A stretch of DNA of 38,430 nucleotides from Clostridiales bacterium (GCA_918244965.1 CAKJYC010000017.1:1-38430), one strand, 5' to 3'; positions 1 through 6,710 are shown, counted from the stretch's first letter. Numbers and translations are program-made. The notes: generated from the letters alone by a model not told the origin.

Positions 1-33
1 CCGTTCCTCTATGGTAAGATGTTTGTAGTTCAT
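1..33 (-). CDS. IS30-family transposase, first 11 residues only
   Basis: The visible residues are MNYKHLTIEER, which matches the conserved start of IS30-family transposases. An AAAGGAGAG ribosome site lies a few bases upstream of the ATG at 33. The rest of the gene, with its helix-turn-helix and DDE catalytic core, lies outside the window, so it is not possible to say whether the element is intact. Confidence 0.7.
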   Translation of the reverse strand, partial: MNYKHLTIEER

Positions 34-138
34 ATGTCTCTCTCCTTTGTAGTTTTGTTGGCAAACTTATTCTACCAGAGATTCATATGAACTTCTATTT
101 TTTCTTTCCTTACTGTTGCACTTGATAGTATAATTCAT
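1..138 (-). mobile_element. End of an IS30-family insertion sequence (partial)
   Basis: This stretch is AT-rich while everything after about base 180 is GC-rich. On the minus strand it holds a ribosome site and the first codons of an IS30-type transposase, whose body lies beyond the left edge. The sequence upstream of that start, roughly 105-138, should contain the terminal inverted repeat, but with only one end visible the exact boundary and any target duplication cannot be fixed. The transposase reads out of the window, so the end seen here is the 5' (left) end of the element. Confidence 0.65.
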
Positions 139-150
139 CGCGGACAAGAG

Positions 151-175
151 ATGCTCGTTTTTCTCAAAAGAGCAT
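151..175 (-). terminator. Hairpin over the stop codon of the last gene of the methyltransferase operon
   Basis: An inverted repeat (ATGCTC ... GAGCAT, extended by TTTT/AAAA) overlaps the stop codon of the gene ending at 164. No long U-run follows on the minus strand; the sequence soon runs into the IS30 end. It may be a weak terminator, or a terminator whose tail was separated by the insertion. Confidence 0.35.
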
Positions 176-655
176 GCAGATCCCGGCAAGCGCGGCGGCG
201 ACGAACGGAAAGACGAGGATGCGGACGATCTGCCCTTTGCGGTTGAAGCCAAACGCATGATAGCCCGCACAGCCCTCGGTTTCCGGATAGAAATGCTGGA
301 AGAAGTGCGATTTGGTCAGCAGCAGCCAGTCGAGACAGACGATGTCGAACGCCTTCCAGAGATACAGCATGACGAGGAAACGCACGAAGAACTGCCAGAA
401 CGAGAAGCCGTTTTCGATCCCGTTCCGGCCGCCGTAGACGAACGTGCCGATCGCAAGGAGCAGGCACAGGATCGCGAGCTTCCAGCCGAGTACGTGCTGA
501 CCGGGGAACCGCTGCGGATGGTCCTTCGCCGCCGCCTGAATGTCCTTCGGCGCGGTCGTAAAGAGTTTTTTGTTCTGGATCAGTCCGACGGCGGCGCAGA
601 GCGCGCCGAAGATCGAAGCGATCAGGATCAGCGAAAGCAAAAGCGTCAGCAGCAT
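164..655 (-). CDS. Four-helix integral membrane protein, paralogue of the protein at 4425-4931
   Basis: This 163-residue protein has hydrophobic segments at about residues 2-24, 55-74, 85-112 and 142-162, so it is probably a four-helix membrane protein. I do not recognise a named family. The ATG at 655 is chosen over the in-frame TTG at 676 because GTGAGG lies just upstream of the ATG and this start avoids overlap with the preceding gene. It aligns by eye with the 168-residue protein at 4425-4931: both have an acidic-aromatic stretch before a [CF]LDW motif in helix 3 (CLDW at 107-110 here), then an aromatic/His segment and a final hydrophobic helix. It is the last gene of the operon starting at 6468. 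Function unknown; a partner or transporter for the small molecule handled by the methyltransferases is conceivable but is only inference. Confidence 0.75.
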   Translation of the reverse strand: MLLTLLLSLILIASIFGALCAAVGLIQNKKLFTTAPKDIQAAAKDHPQRFPGQHVLGWKLAILCLLLAIGTFVYGGRNGIENGFSFWQFFVRFLVMLYLWKAFDIVCLDWLLLTKSHFFQHFYPETEGCAGYHAFGFNRKGQIVRILVFPFVAAALAGICMLF

Positions 656-662
656 AGGCGCC

Positions 663-1286
663 TCACTTCTTCGCAAGCACTGTGATCCACGGCTTTTTCG
701 GGTATCGGTCGACCGTCACGCGCGAAAACCCCGCCGCCTTCAACGCCGTCGAGAGTTCCTCGGCCGTATGGCATTTCATGCCGTCGATGATCTTCTCAAA
801 CTTCCGTCCGGTCTCGTCCGTGCCGTCGGATTCGTTGCAGATGAGAAACGTCCCGCCGGGCTTCAGCACGCGGCAGACCTCCGTAAAGCAGACGGTCAGC
901 CCCGGCCAGAAGTAGACCGTTTCAAATGCGGTCGCAAGCGCGAACGATGCGTCCGCAAGCGGGAGCGCCCTGACGTCGCCCTGCAGCACGACGCAGCGGC
1001 CCGCGGCGATCAGATCCCGGTTATACGCCTTCGTTTTTTCGACCGACAGCGCCGAATAGTCGACCGCAGTGAGCCTTGCGTCCGGATACCGCTTCAAAAG
1101 CGCGTTTGCGTTCCGTCCTCCGCCGCAGCCGAGTTCAACGATGCTGTCGGGCGACATGCGGTCCAGATGCCCCATGCCCCAGTCTGCGAGCTTTGCGTGA
1201 CCGCCGTTCATGCCGCCGATCATCAGCCTGCCCAAAAAGCCCTCAGGCTTTCTCGTTTGATTCACATACGTTTTGAACAATCCCAT
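663..1286 (-). CDS. Class I SAM-dependent methyltransferase
   Basis: A 207-residue soluble Rossmann-fold methyltransferase. Motif I is VELGCGGG, followed by the acidic SAM-ribose residue in AVDYS, a GDVRALP segment for adenine contacts, and the post-motif LKPGG typical of UbiE/Methyltransf_11-like enzymes. The ATG at 1286 is preceded by AAGGA; the upstream in-frame extension to 1340 lacks a ribosome site and would overlap the previous gene. It sits between an aminothiazoline-carboxylate hydrolase-like gene (10-base gap) and the terminal membrane protein gene. The substrate cannot be read from the sequence. It is one of four methyltransferases in the operon, each from a different subgroup, which suggests several different methylations or different substrates instead of recent duplication. 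Confidence 0.88.
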   Translation of the reverse strand: MGLFKTYVNQTRKPEGFLGRLMIGGMNGGHAKLADWGMGHLDRMSPDSIVELGCGGGRNANALLKRYPDARLTAVDYSALSVEKTKAYNRDLIAAGRCVVLQGDVRALPLADASFALATAFETVYFWPGLTVCFTEVCRVLKPGGTFLICNESDGTDETGRKFEKIIDGMKCHTAEELSTALKAAGFSRVTVDRYPKKPWITVLAKK

Positions 1287-1296
1287 TTTACGATCC

Positions 1297-1923
1297 TTAC
1301 TTTTTGTACCCGCAGTCGCAGTACGGTCCGCCGGACGCAAGCGTGTACTCGCGCACGAACGCGTCCGCGCCGCCGAGCGCGCTCATCGTGTAGTCGAGGC
1401 GGCACATGGCGGGAATATAGGCGGCAAGTCCCAGCTCGCCCATCAGCGTGCAGATGCCGCACTTCGTGAACCGCGCCTCATAGCCCGAACCGTCCGCGTA
1501 CGGCAGAAGGTCCATGTTCCACGAATAGCGGTTGCGGTCGGCGGCCTTCATGGCCGCAGTCCTTTGCATGGACGCGATATCCGATCTCGTGAATTTGCGC
1601 CTGCCGCTGCGTCTGCAAAACCATTTCATGGCGGCAGTCGTCATGGATTCGCGATAGTAGTCGGTCATCCGATCGAGCGACGGCCGTTCCCCCATCTCAA
1701 GGCAGAACGACGCGAACAGGGCGCAGTTCACGATATTGACAACAAACCGGTCGCCCTTCTCAAAGCGCGGCAAACCCCCGATGATCTCCCTGTATCTCGG
1801 TTTCGCGCGTCCTGCGACGTTCGCCGCCGCGCGCCGGTCCATGCCGAGCACGTCGGTCAGATTCCTTTGAAACGATCGGCGAAAGAGCATCCGCATACCT
1901 GCGGGAAGTCCGAAATACTGCAT
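1297..1923 (-). CDS. L-2-amino-thiazoline-4-carboxylic acid hydrolase-like protein
   Basis: A 208-residue soluble protein that resembles the PF14196 family (ATC hydrolase), named after a Pseudomonas enzyme that opens 2-amino-thiazoline-4-carboxylate on the way to L-cysteine. The recognisable part is the C-terminal half: a conserved CGICTLMGELG block, a DYTMS segment and a Cys-rich tail (PYCDCGY). The N-terminal part is helical and basic. Many Clostridia carry members of this family in operons with methyltransferases, and their real substrates are generally unknown, so the name should be taken as a family label. The start at 1923 lies 3 bases after the previous stop codon. Its place among methyltransferases hints at a heterocyclic, thioamide or thiourea-like substrate, but nothing here proves it. 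Confidence 0.75.
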   Translation of the reverse strand: MQYFGLPAGMRMLFRRSFQRNLTDVLGMDRRAAANVAGRAKPRYREIIGGLPRFEKGDRFVVNIVNCALFASFCLEMGERPSLDRMTDYYRESMTTAAMKWFCRRSGRRKFTRSDIASMQRTAAMKAADRNRYSWNMDLLPYADGSGYEARFTKCGICTLMGELGLAAYIPAMCRLDYTMSALGGADAFVREYTLASGGPYCDCGYKK

Positions 1924-1926
1924 AGC

Positions 1927-2763
1927 TCACTCCGTAAAGTCCATCCGGACGATCTGCATCTTCATCGACCTGTCGCCGATCTTCGCCATCAGCCGGAACA
2001 GCCTTGGCACGGACGGGTCCCTGAGGTCGTTGTAGCCGAGCATATACCCGCGCGAAGAGACCGCCGCATGCTCCATCCACGGCAAGATATCCGTTTCGAT
2101 GCTGTCCACGCAGAAATAATCGGAAATAGAGATGATTCCTGCTTCCTTCACCCACGTTTTCAGCATGATCTTCACCGCGCGTCTGCCGGCCGTGTCGAAC
2201 ACCAGCCGCCCGCCGGGAAAGCGCCTTGCCATTGCGTTCAAAAGCCTTCTGATCTGCTCCGTTTTGAAATAATAAAACACGCCCGCGGCGAGGAAACAGA
2301 CACCGTTTTTCGCGTCGATCGTGTCGAACCACGCAAGGTCGTTCAGGTCCGCCGCGACAGTTCTGACGCGCTCGCTCTCCGGCAAGAGCGTATTGCGCAC
2401 CGCGATCACGTCCGGCAGATCGAGGTTATAGATCCTGCACGTGCCGTTGTCGCAGTTCTCCGCCGTCTGATCGAGCCCGCAGCCGAGGTTGACAAGCGCT
2501 GCGAAGGGGTGCGATGCAAGGTAGTCCTTCGCCTCGATCATCAGGTCGTTCTCGCGCATGGCGACCTCCAGCGCGCCGAAGCGATACGCCGGGCCTTTGG
2601 AGCGCTTTTCAAGCGCCGAGAAATCATAGTCGATCCTGTCGATCAGCCCGACCGCCCGTTCGTCACGGAACAGGTTCGGAAACCGCTCCGTGCACAGCTT
2701 GCGCCCGAAGAGCGGGATCACAAGCGTTTCCTGCACCGTGTCGGGTTCAATGTGCGCCTTCAT
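1927..2763 (-). CDS. LCM/TcmP-type SAM-dependent O-methyltransferase
   Basis: A 278-residue methyltransferase of the leucine carboxyl methyltransferase-like group (PF04072), which includes polyketide O-methyltransferases such as TcmP. Diagnostic features are an N-terminal FPNLFRDERAVGLID segment, a motif I of the form VNLGCGLDQ at about residues 91-99, the acidic residue in YNLDLPDVI, and AADLNDLAW. Members of this group usually methylate carboxylates or hydroxyls. A GGGAGG ribosome site precedes the ATG at 2763, and only 3 bases separate it from the upstream gene, so translation is probably coupled. Carboxyl methylation of an amino-acid-like compound would fit the neighbouring thiazoline-carboxylate hydrolase-like gene, but this is inference. 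Confidence 0.82.
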   Translation of the reverse strand: MKAHIEPDTVQETLVIPLFGRKLCTERFPNLFRDERAVGLIDRIDYDFSALEKRSKGPAYRFGALEVAMRENDLMIEAKDYLASHPFAALVNLGCGLDQTAENCDNGTCRIYNLDLPDVIAVRNTLLPESERVRTVAADLNDLAWFDTIDAKNGVCFLAAGVFYYFKTEQIRRLLNAMARRFPGGRLVFDTAGRRAVKIMLKTWVKEAGIISISDYFCVDSIETDILPWMEHAAVSSRGYMLGYNDLRDPSVPRLFRLMAKIGDRSMKMQIVRMDFTE

Positions 2764-2766
2764 GCC

Positions 2767-3552
2767 TTACTTCCTCCCGACCAGAAGCGCGGAGCCCTTC
2801 AGCTCCATCCATACCGCCTCGCCTTTGCGGATGAACGTCCCGTCGTCCGTGGGGATCAGGCGAACGTCCGCATAGCCCATGCCCTTCAGCTGTTCGACAA
2901 ACGACTGCATGTCGCCGTATCTGTGCTTCGAGAAGATGTCGTGGATCGCGAACGTGCCGCCCTTTTTCAGCGTGCGCAGCGTTTCCAGAAGAAACGCCTG
3001 CTTATCGCCGGGGATGTTGTGATACACATAGTTGCTCGTGACCGCGTCGAAGGTCCCGTCCGCAAGGTCGAGCCGCGTCGCGTCGCCGCGCCGGAACGCG
3101 ACGTTTTTGACGCCCTCCGCCCATGCGTTGTTCTCGCACAGCGGCTTGTTGTAGGAGGCGTACTCCTTGCCCCAGCGGTCGATCCCGATGAACGACGCGT
3201 TCGGATTGCGCTTTGCGCAGGCGATCGTGAGCGCCCCGCTGCCGCAGCCGACGTCCAATCCCGTCCCGCCGTCCGGCAGCTTCACATGGTCCGCAATGCC
3301 CTCGATGATGCTTTTTGACATCTGCCGCCTGCCGTTGTACGAAAACGCACGGTACAGCAGAAGCATCCAGACGGTCACGCAAAGCGCGATCAGCGTCAGC
3401 GCGAGGAACACGACAAACAGCACGGTTTTCGCCGTGCCGGACACGAGTCCCGTGAGTCCCAGCACGATCCAAAGGATCAGAAACAGCGCGGTCGCCGCAG
3501 CCCCGGTTAGGATCATGCCCTTCGGCATCCAGTTCTTATAATCCGGTTTCAT
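2767..3552 (-). CDS. Membrane-anchored class I SAM-dependent methyltransferase
   Basis: 261 residues. Two hydrophobic helices (about residues 12-34 and 42-68) anchor the protein, followed by a cytoplasmic Rossmann methyltransferase domain with motif I LDVGCGSG, an acidic residue in GIDRWGKEY, RRGDATRLDL and the post-motif LKKGGTF. The stop codon of the upstream MBL-fold gene overlaps this ATG by four bases (ATGA), which shows translational coupling. The membrane anchor suggests a lipid-like substrate or one handed over from a membrane protein, and the operon encodes two such membrane proteins. Similar anchored methyltransferases are common in Clostridia and uncharacterised. Confidence 0.85.
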   Translation of the reverse strand: MKPDYKNWMPKGMILTGAAATALFLILWIVLGLTGLVSGTAKTVLFVVFLALTLIALCVTVWMLLLYRAFSYNGRRQMSKSIIEGIADHVKLPDGGTGLDVGCGSGALTIACAKRNPNASFIGIDRWGKEYASYNKPLCENNAWAEGVKNVAFRRGDATRLDLADGTFDAVTSNYVYHNIPGDKQAFLLETLRTLKKGGTFAIHDIFSKHRYGDMQSFVEQLKGMGYADVRLIPTDDGTFIRKGEAVWMELKGSALLVGRK

Positions 3553-4415
3553 TTTGTCCCTACCTTTCCGAGCGGGCGCGTCCTTGCGCCCTCCTCCGTG
3601 TCGTCGTCCTCCACATAGCCGTCATACGGCGCGGAAGGATCGACGTATTTCTTCGCAAACGGCTTGCACAGCTCGTCCCGATGCAGAAACGCAAAATCAA
3701 GATCGTCCGTCCAGCCGGTGTGTCCGGTGATGATCTTCAGCGGCCTGTTCCTTGCGTGGAGGTTCTTTTCCAGCGCTTCTAGCGATCGGATCGCAAGCTT
3801 ATTGTCCTCGGCGAGCGTCGAAAGGAAGCTGTAGCCGCCGTCCGCGCCGAACCACATCGTGTCGCCGGTGAACAGGTATTCGTCGTCGACGAGGTACACC
3901 ATGTGTCCCCAGGTGTGCCCCGGCACAAGCAGACATTCGATTTTGATCCCGTCGATGTGCAGGATCTGCCCGTCCTTCAGCAGCACGCGTTCGTTGTTCA
4001 TCTTCACCGGCGGCAGCTTATACAGCTTGTGCATGACCCGCCGCCGCACTTCGCCGGTCAGGTACCGGTTTTCGATCTCGCCGATATAGACCGTCGCGTT
4101 CCTGAACAGCTGCTCGCTGTCAAGTTCGAGCGCGCCGACGTGGTCGGTGTCCTGATGCGTGATAAAGATGTGTTTGATCGACGCCGGGTCGATGTCGAGC
4201 CAGTCCATCTTCTCCTTGAGCCGCGCATAGTTGTAGCCCGCGTCGATCATGACCGTCATGCCGTTCTTTGTGTAAAAAAAGATGTTTGCGACCCACTCGC
4301 GCACGCACGCGACGCGTTCGTCGATCCGTCCCGTGTTCAGCGGCTTGAAGATCGCCTTGCCGCGAAACAGCAGGCTCATGGACTTTTTCTGATGCTCCGA
4401 ATCCTTCCTTGCCAT
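3549..4415 (-). CDS. MBL-fold metallo-hydrolase
   Basis: A 288-residue metallo-beta-lactamase-fold hydrolase. The metal-binding motif is HQDTDH at residues 87-92, so Asp replaces the usual second His of HxHxDH. The other ligands are in place: H167 in VPGHTWGH, D185 in FTGDT, and a His in ITGHTGW. The HxDxDH variant is found in several Firmicutes subfamilies and does not by itself mean loss of metal. The C-terminal 30 residues are acidic and look disordered. The enzyme is probably cytosolic, since no signal peptide is present. Possible reactions include thioester, lactone or phosphoester hydrolysis; the sequence does not choose between them. It overlaps the following methyltransferase gene by four bases. 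Confidence 0.87.
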   Translation of the reverse strand: MARKDSEHQKKSMSLLFRGKAIFKPLNTGRIDERVACVREWVANIFFYTKNGMTVMIDAGYNYARLKEKMDWLDIDPASIKHIFITHQDTDHVGALELDSEQLFRNATVYIGEIENRYLTGEVRRRVMHKLYKLPPVKMNNERVLLKDGQILHIDGIKIECLLVPGHTWGHMVYLVDDEYLFTGDTMWFGADGGYSFLSTLAEDNKLAIRSLEALEKNLHARNRPLKIITGHTGWTDDLDFAFLHRDELCKPFAKKYVDPSAPYDGYVEDDDTEEGARTRPLGKVGTK

Positions 4416-4424
4416 AACGCCATC

Positions 4425-4931
4425 CTATCGAATGATCATGATCAGCAGCCCCACCAGCGCTGCGGGGATCAGGCCGAATACGATGCCCGGAAACAGCATG
4501 CCCTTCAAATGGAACCACTTCTGGTGATACGCCTTGTCCATGTGCTCGGTACCCTCCAGGCGGAACCGCCTGAGGTTTGCAAACAGCACCCAGTCCAGAA
4601 AGAACGTATCGTACGCGCCGATCCACACCATCAGTCCGAACGTCAGAAGGAAGCCCTCCCAAAACGTTTTCGCCCCCGCAAGCAGTGCGCAGACGAACAG
4701 GATCCCCGTAAAGATCACGATGCCGAGGCCCTTTGTGAAGAACACGCGCTTCGATTTGATCGAGACGTCGACCCGCTCGTGCGTCTTGAAGTATTCCTCC
4801 CGAATGTCCGGCGGATAGTTGTGGATCGCCTCCGGGGTGTATATTTTGTCCCCGCGATACGCCGAAAAGATGATCACCGTGAAGATCGCCGCAAACGCGG
4901 CCGCTTCCAGAAGGATCACCCACCAGGTCAT
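4425..4931 (-). CDS. Four-helix integral membrane protein, paralogue of the protein at 164-655
   Basis: 168 residues with hydrophobic segments near residues 4-24, 68-88, 92-116 and 146-166. The start at 4931 (MTWWVILLE) leaves an 11-base gap after the HMA gene; the longer open frame upstream overlaps that gene in another frame and is not used. The FLDW motif at 111-114 in helix 3, the YHQKWFHLKG segment and the last helix correspond to CLDW, YHAFGFNRKG and the last helix of the protein at 164-655. The family is not one I can name. Two diverged copies in one operon could form a heteromeric complex, perhaps a carrier or anchor for the methyltransferases; this is inference. Confidence 0.78.
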   Translation of the reverse strand: MTWWVILLEAAAFAAIFTVIIFSAYRGDKIYTPEAIHNYPPDIREEYFKTHERVDVSIKSKRVFFTKGLGIVIFTGILFVCALLAGAKTFWEGFLLTFGLMVWIGAYDTFFLDWVLFANLRRFRLEGTEHMDKAYHQKWFHLKGMLFPGIVFGLIPAALVGLLIMIIR

Positions 4932-4942
4932 GCCGCGTCCCC

Positions 4943-5194
4943 TTATCTCCCGAACAGACCGCGCTTTGCGTACGGCTCGACCGAGACCGAAACGAACGTG
5001 TAGCCGGTGGCTTCGATCGTTTGCTTCAGCTTTTCGCCGTCGATCTCCCGCTCCGAAAGGAACGTCGCCTCGCCGTGCTTTCTCGACGCGCTCACCTTTT
5101 TCGCATCGGGGAACGCCCTGCGGATCGCATCCGCAACATGCGCCTCGCACATGCCGCACATCATGCCGTCGATTTTCACCGTTGTCTTTACCAT
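4943..5194 (-). CDS. Small HMA-domain (heavy-metal-associated) protein
   Basis: An 83-residue single HMA domain with the metal-binding motif GMMCGMC at residues 10-16, the ferredoxin-like beta-alpha-beta-beta-alpha-beta pattern, and a short basic tail (KRGLFGR). HMA domains of this type bind Cu(I), Zn(II) or similar soft metals and act as cytosolic chaperones such as CopZ. A GGGAGGG ribosome site precedes the ATG. It is not in the csoR-copA operon next door but in the methyltransferase operon, between a methyltransferase and a membrane protein. That suggests the operon product or substrate involves a thiophilic metal. The alternative, that this is a copper chaperone captured by the operon, cannot be excluded. 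Confidence 0.85.
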   Translation of the reverse strand: MVKTTVKIDGMMCGMCEAHVADAIRRAFPDAKKVSASRKHGEATFLSEREIDGEKLKQTIEATGYTFVSVSVEPYAKRGLFGR

Positions 5195-5215
5195 ATTGCC
5201 CTCCCGATTCTCTCC

Positions 5216-5896
5216 TCACTTGATGCAGCAGAACACGCCCTCGGCCCGGACCGGAGAAACGCGCACCTCTTGATACAATGCCTGCAGCCGCTTTTCGAGC
5301 GTTTCCTTCGTCTCAAACGGCGGTGTGAAAAAGCCCTTCGGCTCGTACATGTGCCTGACGAACCAATCGGTCCGTTTGTATTCCCCCGCAATATAAAAGC
5401 AGCCGCAGAAAGTCCCGCCCTTTTTCAGCACGCGCCATGTCTCGGAAAACGCGGCGTCCTTGTCGGGAAACGCGTGAAAACCGTTCAGCGAAAGCACGAC
5501 GTCAAAGCTCCCGTCTTTGAACGGCAGCGCGCCGACGTCGCCCTGCACGAATGATACGTTCTTCACCGCAAGCGCCTCCGCGCGCCGTTCGGCGTTTTGC
5601 ATCATCTCCGCGGAATAGTCAAGGCAGGTGATCTGCGCTTCCGGCAAGCCCTGATAGACGGGAACGGTCAGAACGCCGGTCCCGACCGGAACCTCCAGAA
5701 GCGTTCCCGAAAAATCGTCCGGGATCGGCGCAAGCGCGTCGTTGATCCACCTTGCCGCGCGCTCCGCGTTCAGTCCCCAAACCAGACTGTCCATCAGCCT
5801 GCCGATCGGCGTGGACCGCGTGATGATCCCGTCGTACAGGCTTGCAAATCCGCCGAGCTTTTGATAGGACGCTTTGATCTGTTCGTGCCTGTTCAT
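5216..5896 (-). CDS. Class I SAM-dependent methyltransferase (UbiE-like)
   Basis: 226 residues, soluble. Motif I reads LLEVPVGTGVLT, in which Val-Pro replaces the common xGxG start; this variant occurs in a Firmicutes subgroup of Methyltransf_11 proteins and is unlikely to abolish SAM binding. Further motifs are CLDYSAEM, GDVGALPF and LKKGGTF. The start at 5896 has a strong GAGGAGG ribosome site, and the stop codon of the DUF3793 gene overlaps it (ATGA), so the upstream in-frame extension is not used. It is the second gene of the operon. The substrate is unknown. Confidence 0.88.
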   Translation of the reverse strand: MNRHEQIKASYQKLGGFASLYDGIITRSTPIGRLMDSLVWGLNAERAARWINDALAPIPDDFSGTLLEVPVGTGVLTVPVYQGLPEAQITCLDYSAEMMQNAERRAEALAVKNVSFVQGDVGALPFKDGSFDVVLSLNGFHAFPDKDAAFSETWRVLKKGGTFCGCFYIAGEYKRTDWFVRHMYEPKGFFTPPFETKETLEKRLQALYQEVRVSPVRAEGVFCCIK

Positions 5897-6468
5897 CGAT
5901 TCCTCCTCGATTCCGTATGCTCCGCCACGGTCAGCCGTTCGATCGGCGTGCCGTTTTGAAAGCGCTGCCGGTAGAGCGCGCTGCATTTCCGAAGCAGGCG
6001 AAATGTCTTCTGCGCCGCCGCTTCGTCCCCGTAGACCTTCCAGCAGCCGACGCATTTTACGTCGCAGTCCCGATGCTCGATGAAGCCTTTCACGTCCTCC
6101 GGCGGATAGCCTAAAAACAGCCCGATCTCATGCGGGAAATCTTCGTTGGCTCGGATCCGCTTTGCAAGGCAGCAAAGGCAGCGCGCAGGCGAGCCGCCGC
6201 AGTAGCCGCAGTTGGACAGGATCGCGTTTGCGGCGGCGTCGGACAGATCGCGGGAAAGCCTTTGGGGGCGGTACAGATACAAAAGCGCCTTGTTGTTTTC
6301 AAAGGTCAGCGGAATGACCCGCAGCCCCTTCCCGGAAAATCGCCGGTTCCATTCCCGCAGCGATGTGCGCATCGCCTCCGCGCTCTCATACGTACTGCGA
6401 AACAGGCTTCCCGTTTTGATCCCCGCCAGCGTCGGCGCGCCGTGCAGGATGACCGCTTCTTCCGACAT
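5893..6468 (-). CDS. DUF3793 family protein
   Basis: 191 residues. The FPHEIGLFLGYPPEDVKGFIEH block followed by KCVGCWKVYGDE and a Phe/Cys-rich helix is the signature of DUF3793 (PF12672), a family known almost only from Clostridia and without an experimentally assigned activity. A CGYCGG...CLCC cluster near residues 92-104 could bind a metal or iron-sulfur cluster, but this is only suggested by spacing. It is the first gene of the ten-gene operon; AAAGGAG lies 6 bases before the ATG at 6468, and one of the two operator palindromes lies immediately upstream of that ribosome site. Confidence 0.82.
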   Translation of the reverse strand: MSEEAVILHGAPTLAGIKTGSLFRSTYESAEAMRTSLREWNRRFSGKGLRVIPLTFENNKALLYLYRPQRLSRDLSDAAANAILSNCGYCGGSPARCLCCLAKRIRANEDFPHEIGLFLGYPPEDVKGFIEHRDCDVKCVGCWKVYGDEAAAQKTFRLLRKCSALYRQRFQNGTPIERLTVAEHTESRRNR

Positions 6469-6483
6469 TCGTTTCTCCTTTCA

Positions 6484-6499
6484 GTTAGTCCACGCTAAC
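6484..6499. promoter_or_regulatory. Second GTTAG-N6-CTAAC palindrome, next to the first ribosome site
   Basis: GTTAG-TCCACG-CTAAC is the same 5-6-5 palindrome as the site at 6551-6568. It lies just upstream of the AAAGGAG of the first gene of the operon. Two copies of the same spaced palindrome in one leader point to a dimeric repressor, perhaps looping or roadblocking. The protein is not encoded beside it. Confidence 0.6.
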
Positions 6500-6509
6500 C
6501 AGTTCCCCG

Positions 6510-6536
6510 AAAAAAGATGCTTTTCTGCAAAAGCAT
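6510..6536 (-). terminator. Leader terminator (attenuator) of the methyltransferase operon
   Basis: On the minus strand a perfect 8-bp stem, ATGCTTTT / AAAAGCAT, with a 4-base loop is followed by CTTTTTT. It lies between the promoter and the first start codon, so a large share of transcripts may stop here unless something intervenes. No obvious antiterminator or leader peptide is seen. Confidence 0.6.
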
Positions 6537-6550
6537 GTGTATTCTCCATC

Positions 6551-6568
6551 GGTTAGCGCTTGCTAACC
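6551..6568. promoter_or_regulatory. Operator palindrome at the transcription start of the methyltransferase operon
   Basis: GGTTAGCGCTTGCTAACC is a palindrome with GGTTAG/CTAACC arms around CGCTTG. It starts about 7 bases downstream of the -10 box, a classic place for repressor binding. TetR-type dimers use sites of this shape. The GGTTAG half-site also resembles DtxR/IdeR boxes, but the spacing is 5 bases longer than in those. Confidence 0.65.
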
Positions 6569-6574
6569 GCTATT

Positions 6575-6602
6575 ATCTTATCACTTTTTTCGCGGTTGTC
6601 AA
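6575..6602 (-). promoter_or_regulatory. Promoter of the ten-gene methyltransferase operon
   Basis: Minus-strand -35 TTGACA (6597-6602), 16-base spacer, -10 TAAGAT (6575-6580). The match is close to consensus for a housekeeping sigma factor. It drives transcription towards the gene starting at 6468; the untranslated leader would be about 100 bases. Confidence 0.7.
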
Positions 6603-6666
6603 GTGGAGAATGCCGGATGCGTCCCACTGTGTTTCCCCTGTGCGGCGCGGCGCTCCGACAGCGTGC
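6603..6666. other. Short intergenic remainder, nothing recognised
   Basis: This piece lies between the -35 box of the methyltransferase operon and the terminator of copA. No gene, repeat or further regulatory signal is visible in it. Confidence 0.5.
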
Positions 6667-6710
6667 AAAGGGGCTGCTCAGATCCCTCTTTCGATGATCC
6701 GGGCAGCCCC
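6667..6710 (-). terminator. Terminator of the csoR-copA operon
   Basis: GGGGCTGC ... GCAGCCCC arms (6670-6677 and 6703-6710) enclose a 25-base loop that can itself pair weakly. On the minus strand the stem is followed by a short TTT. It lies about 60 bases after the copA stop codon. Confidence 0.55.

Noticed and set aside
1273-3318. 681-residue plus-strand open frame over the methyltransferases
   Set aside because: Same pattern of Arg/His/Val-rich shadow translation; the minus-strand genes have clear SAM motifs and ribosome sites.
4425-5219. 264-residue form of the membrane protein
   Set aside because: The upstream half overlaps the HMA gene in another frame and is low in hydrophobicity; the ATG at 4931 gives a sensible four-helix protein.
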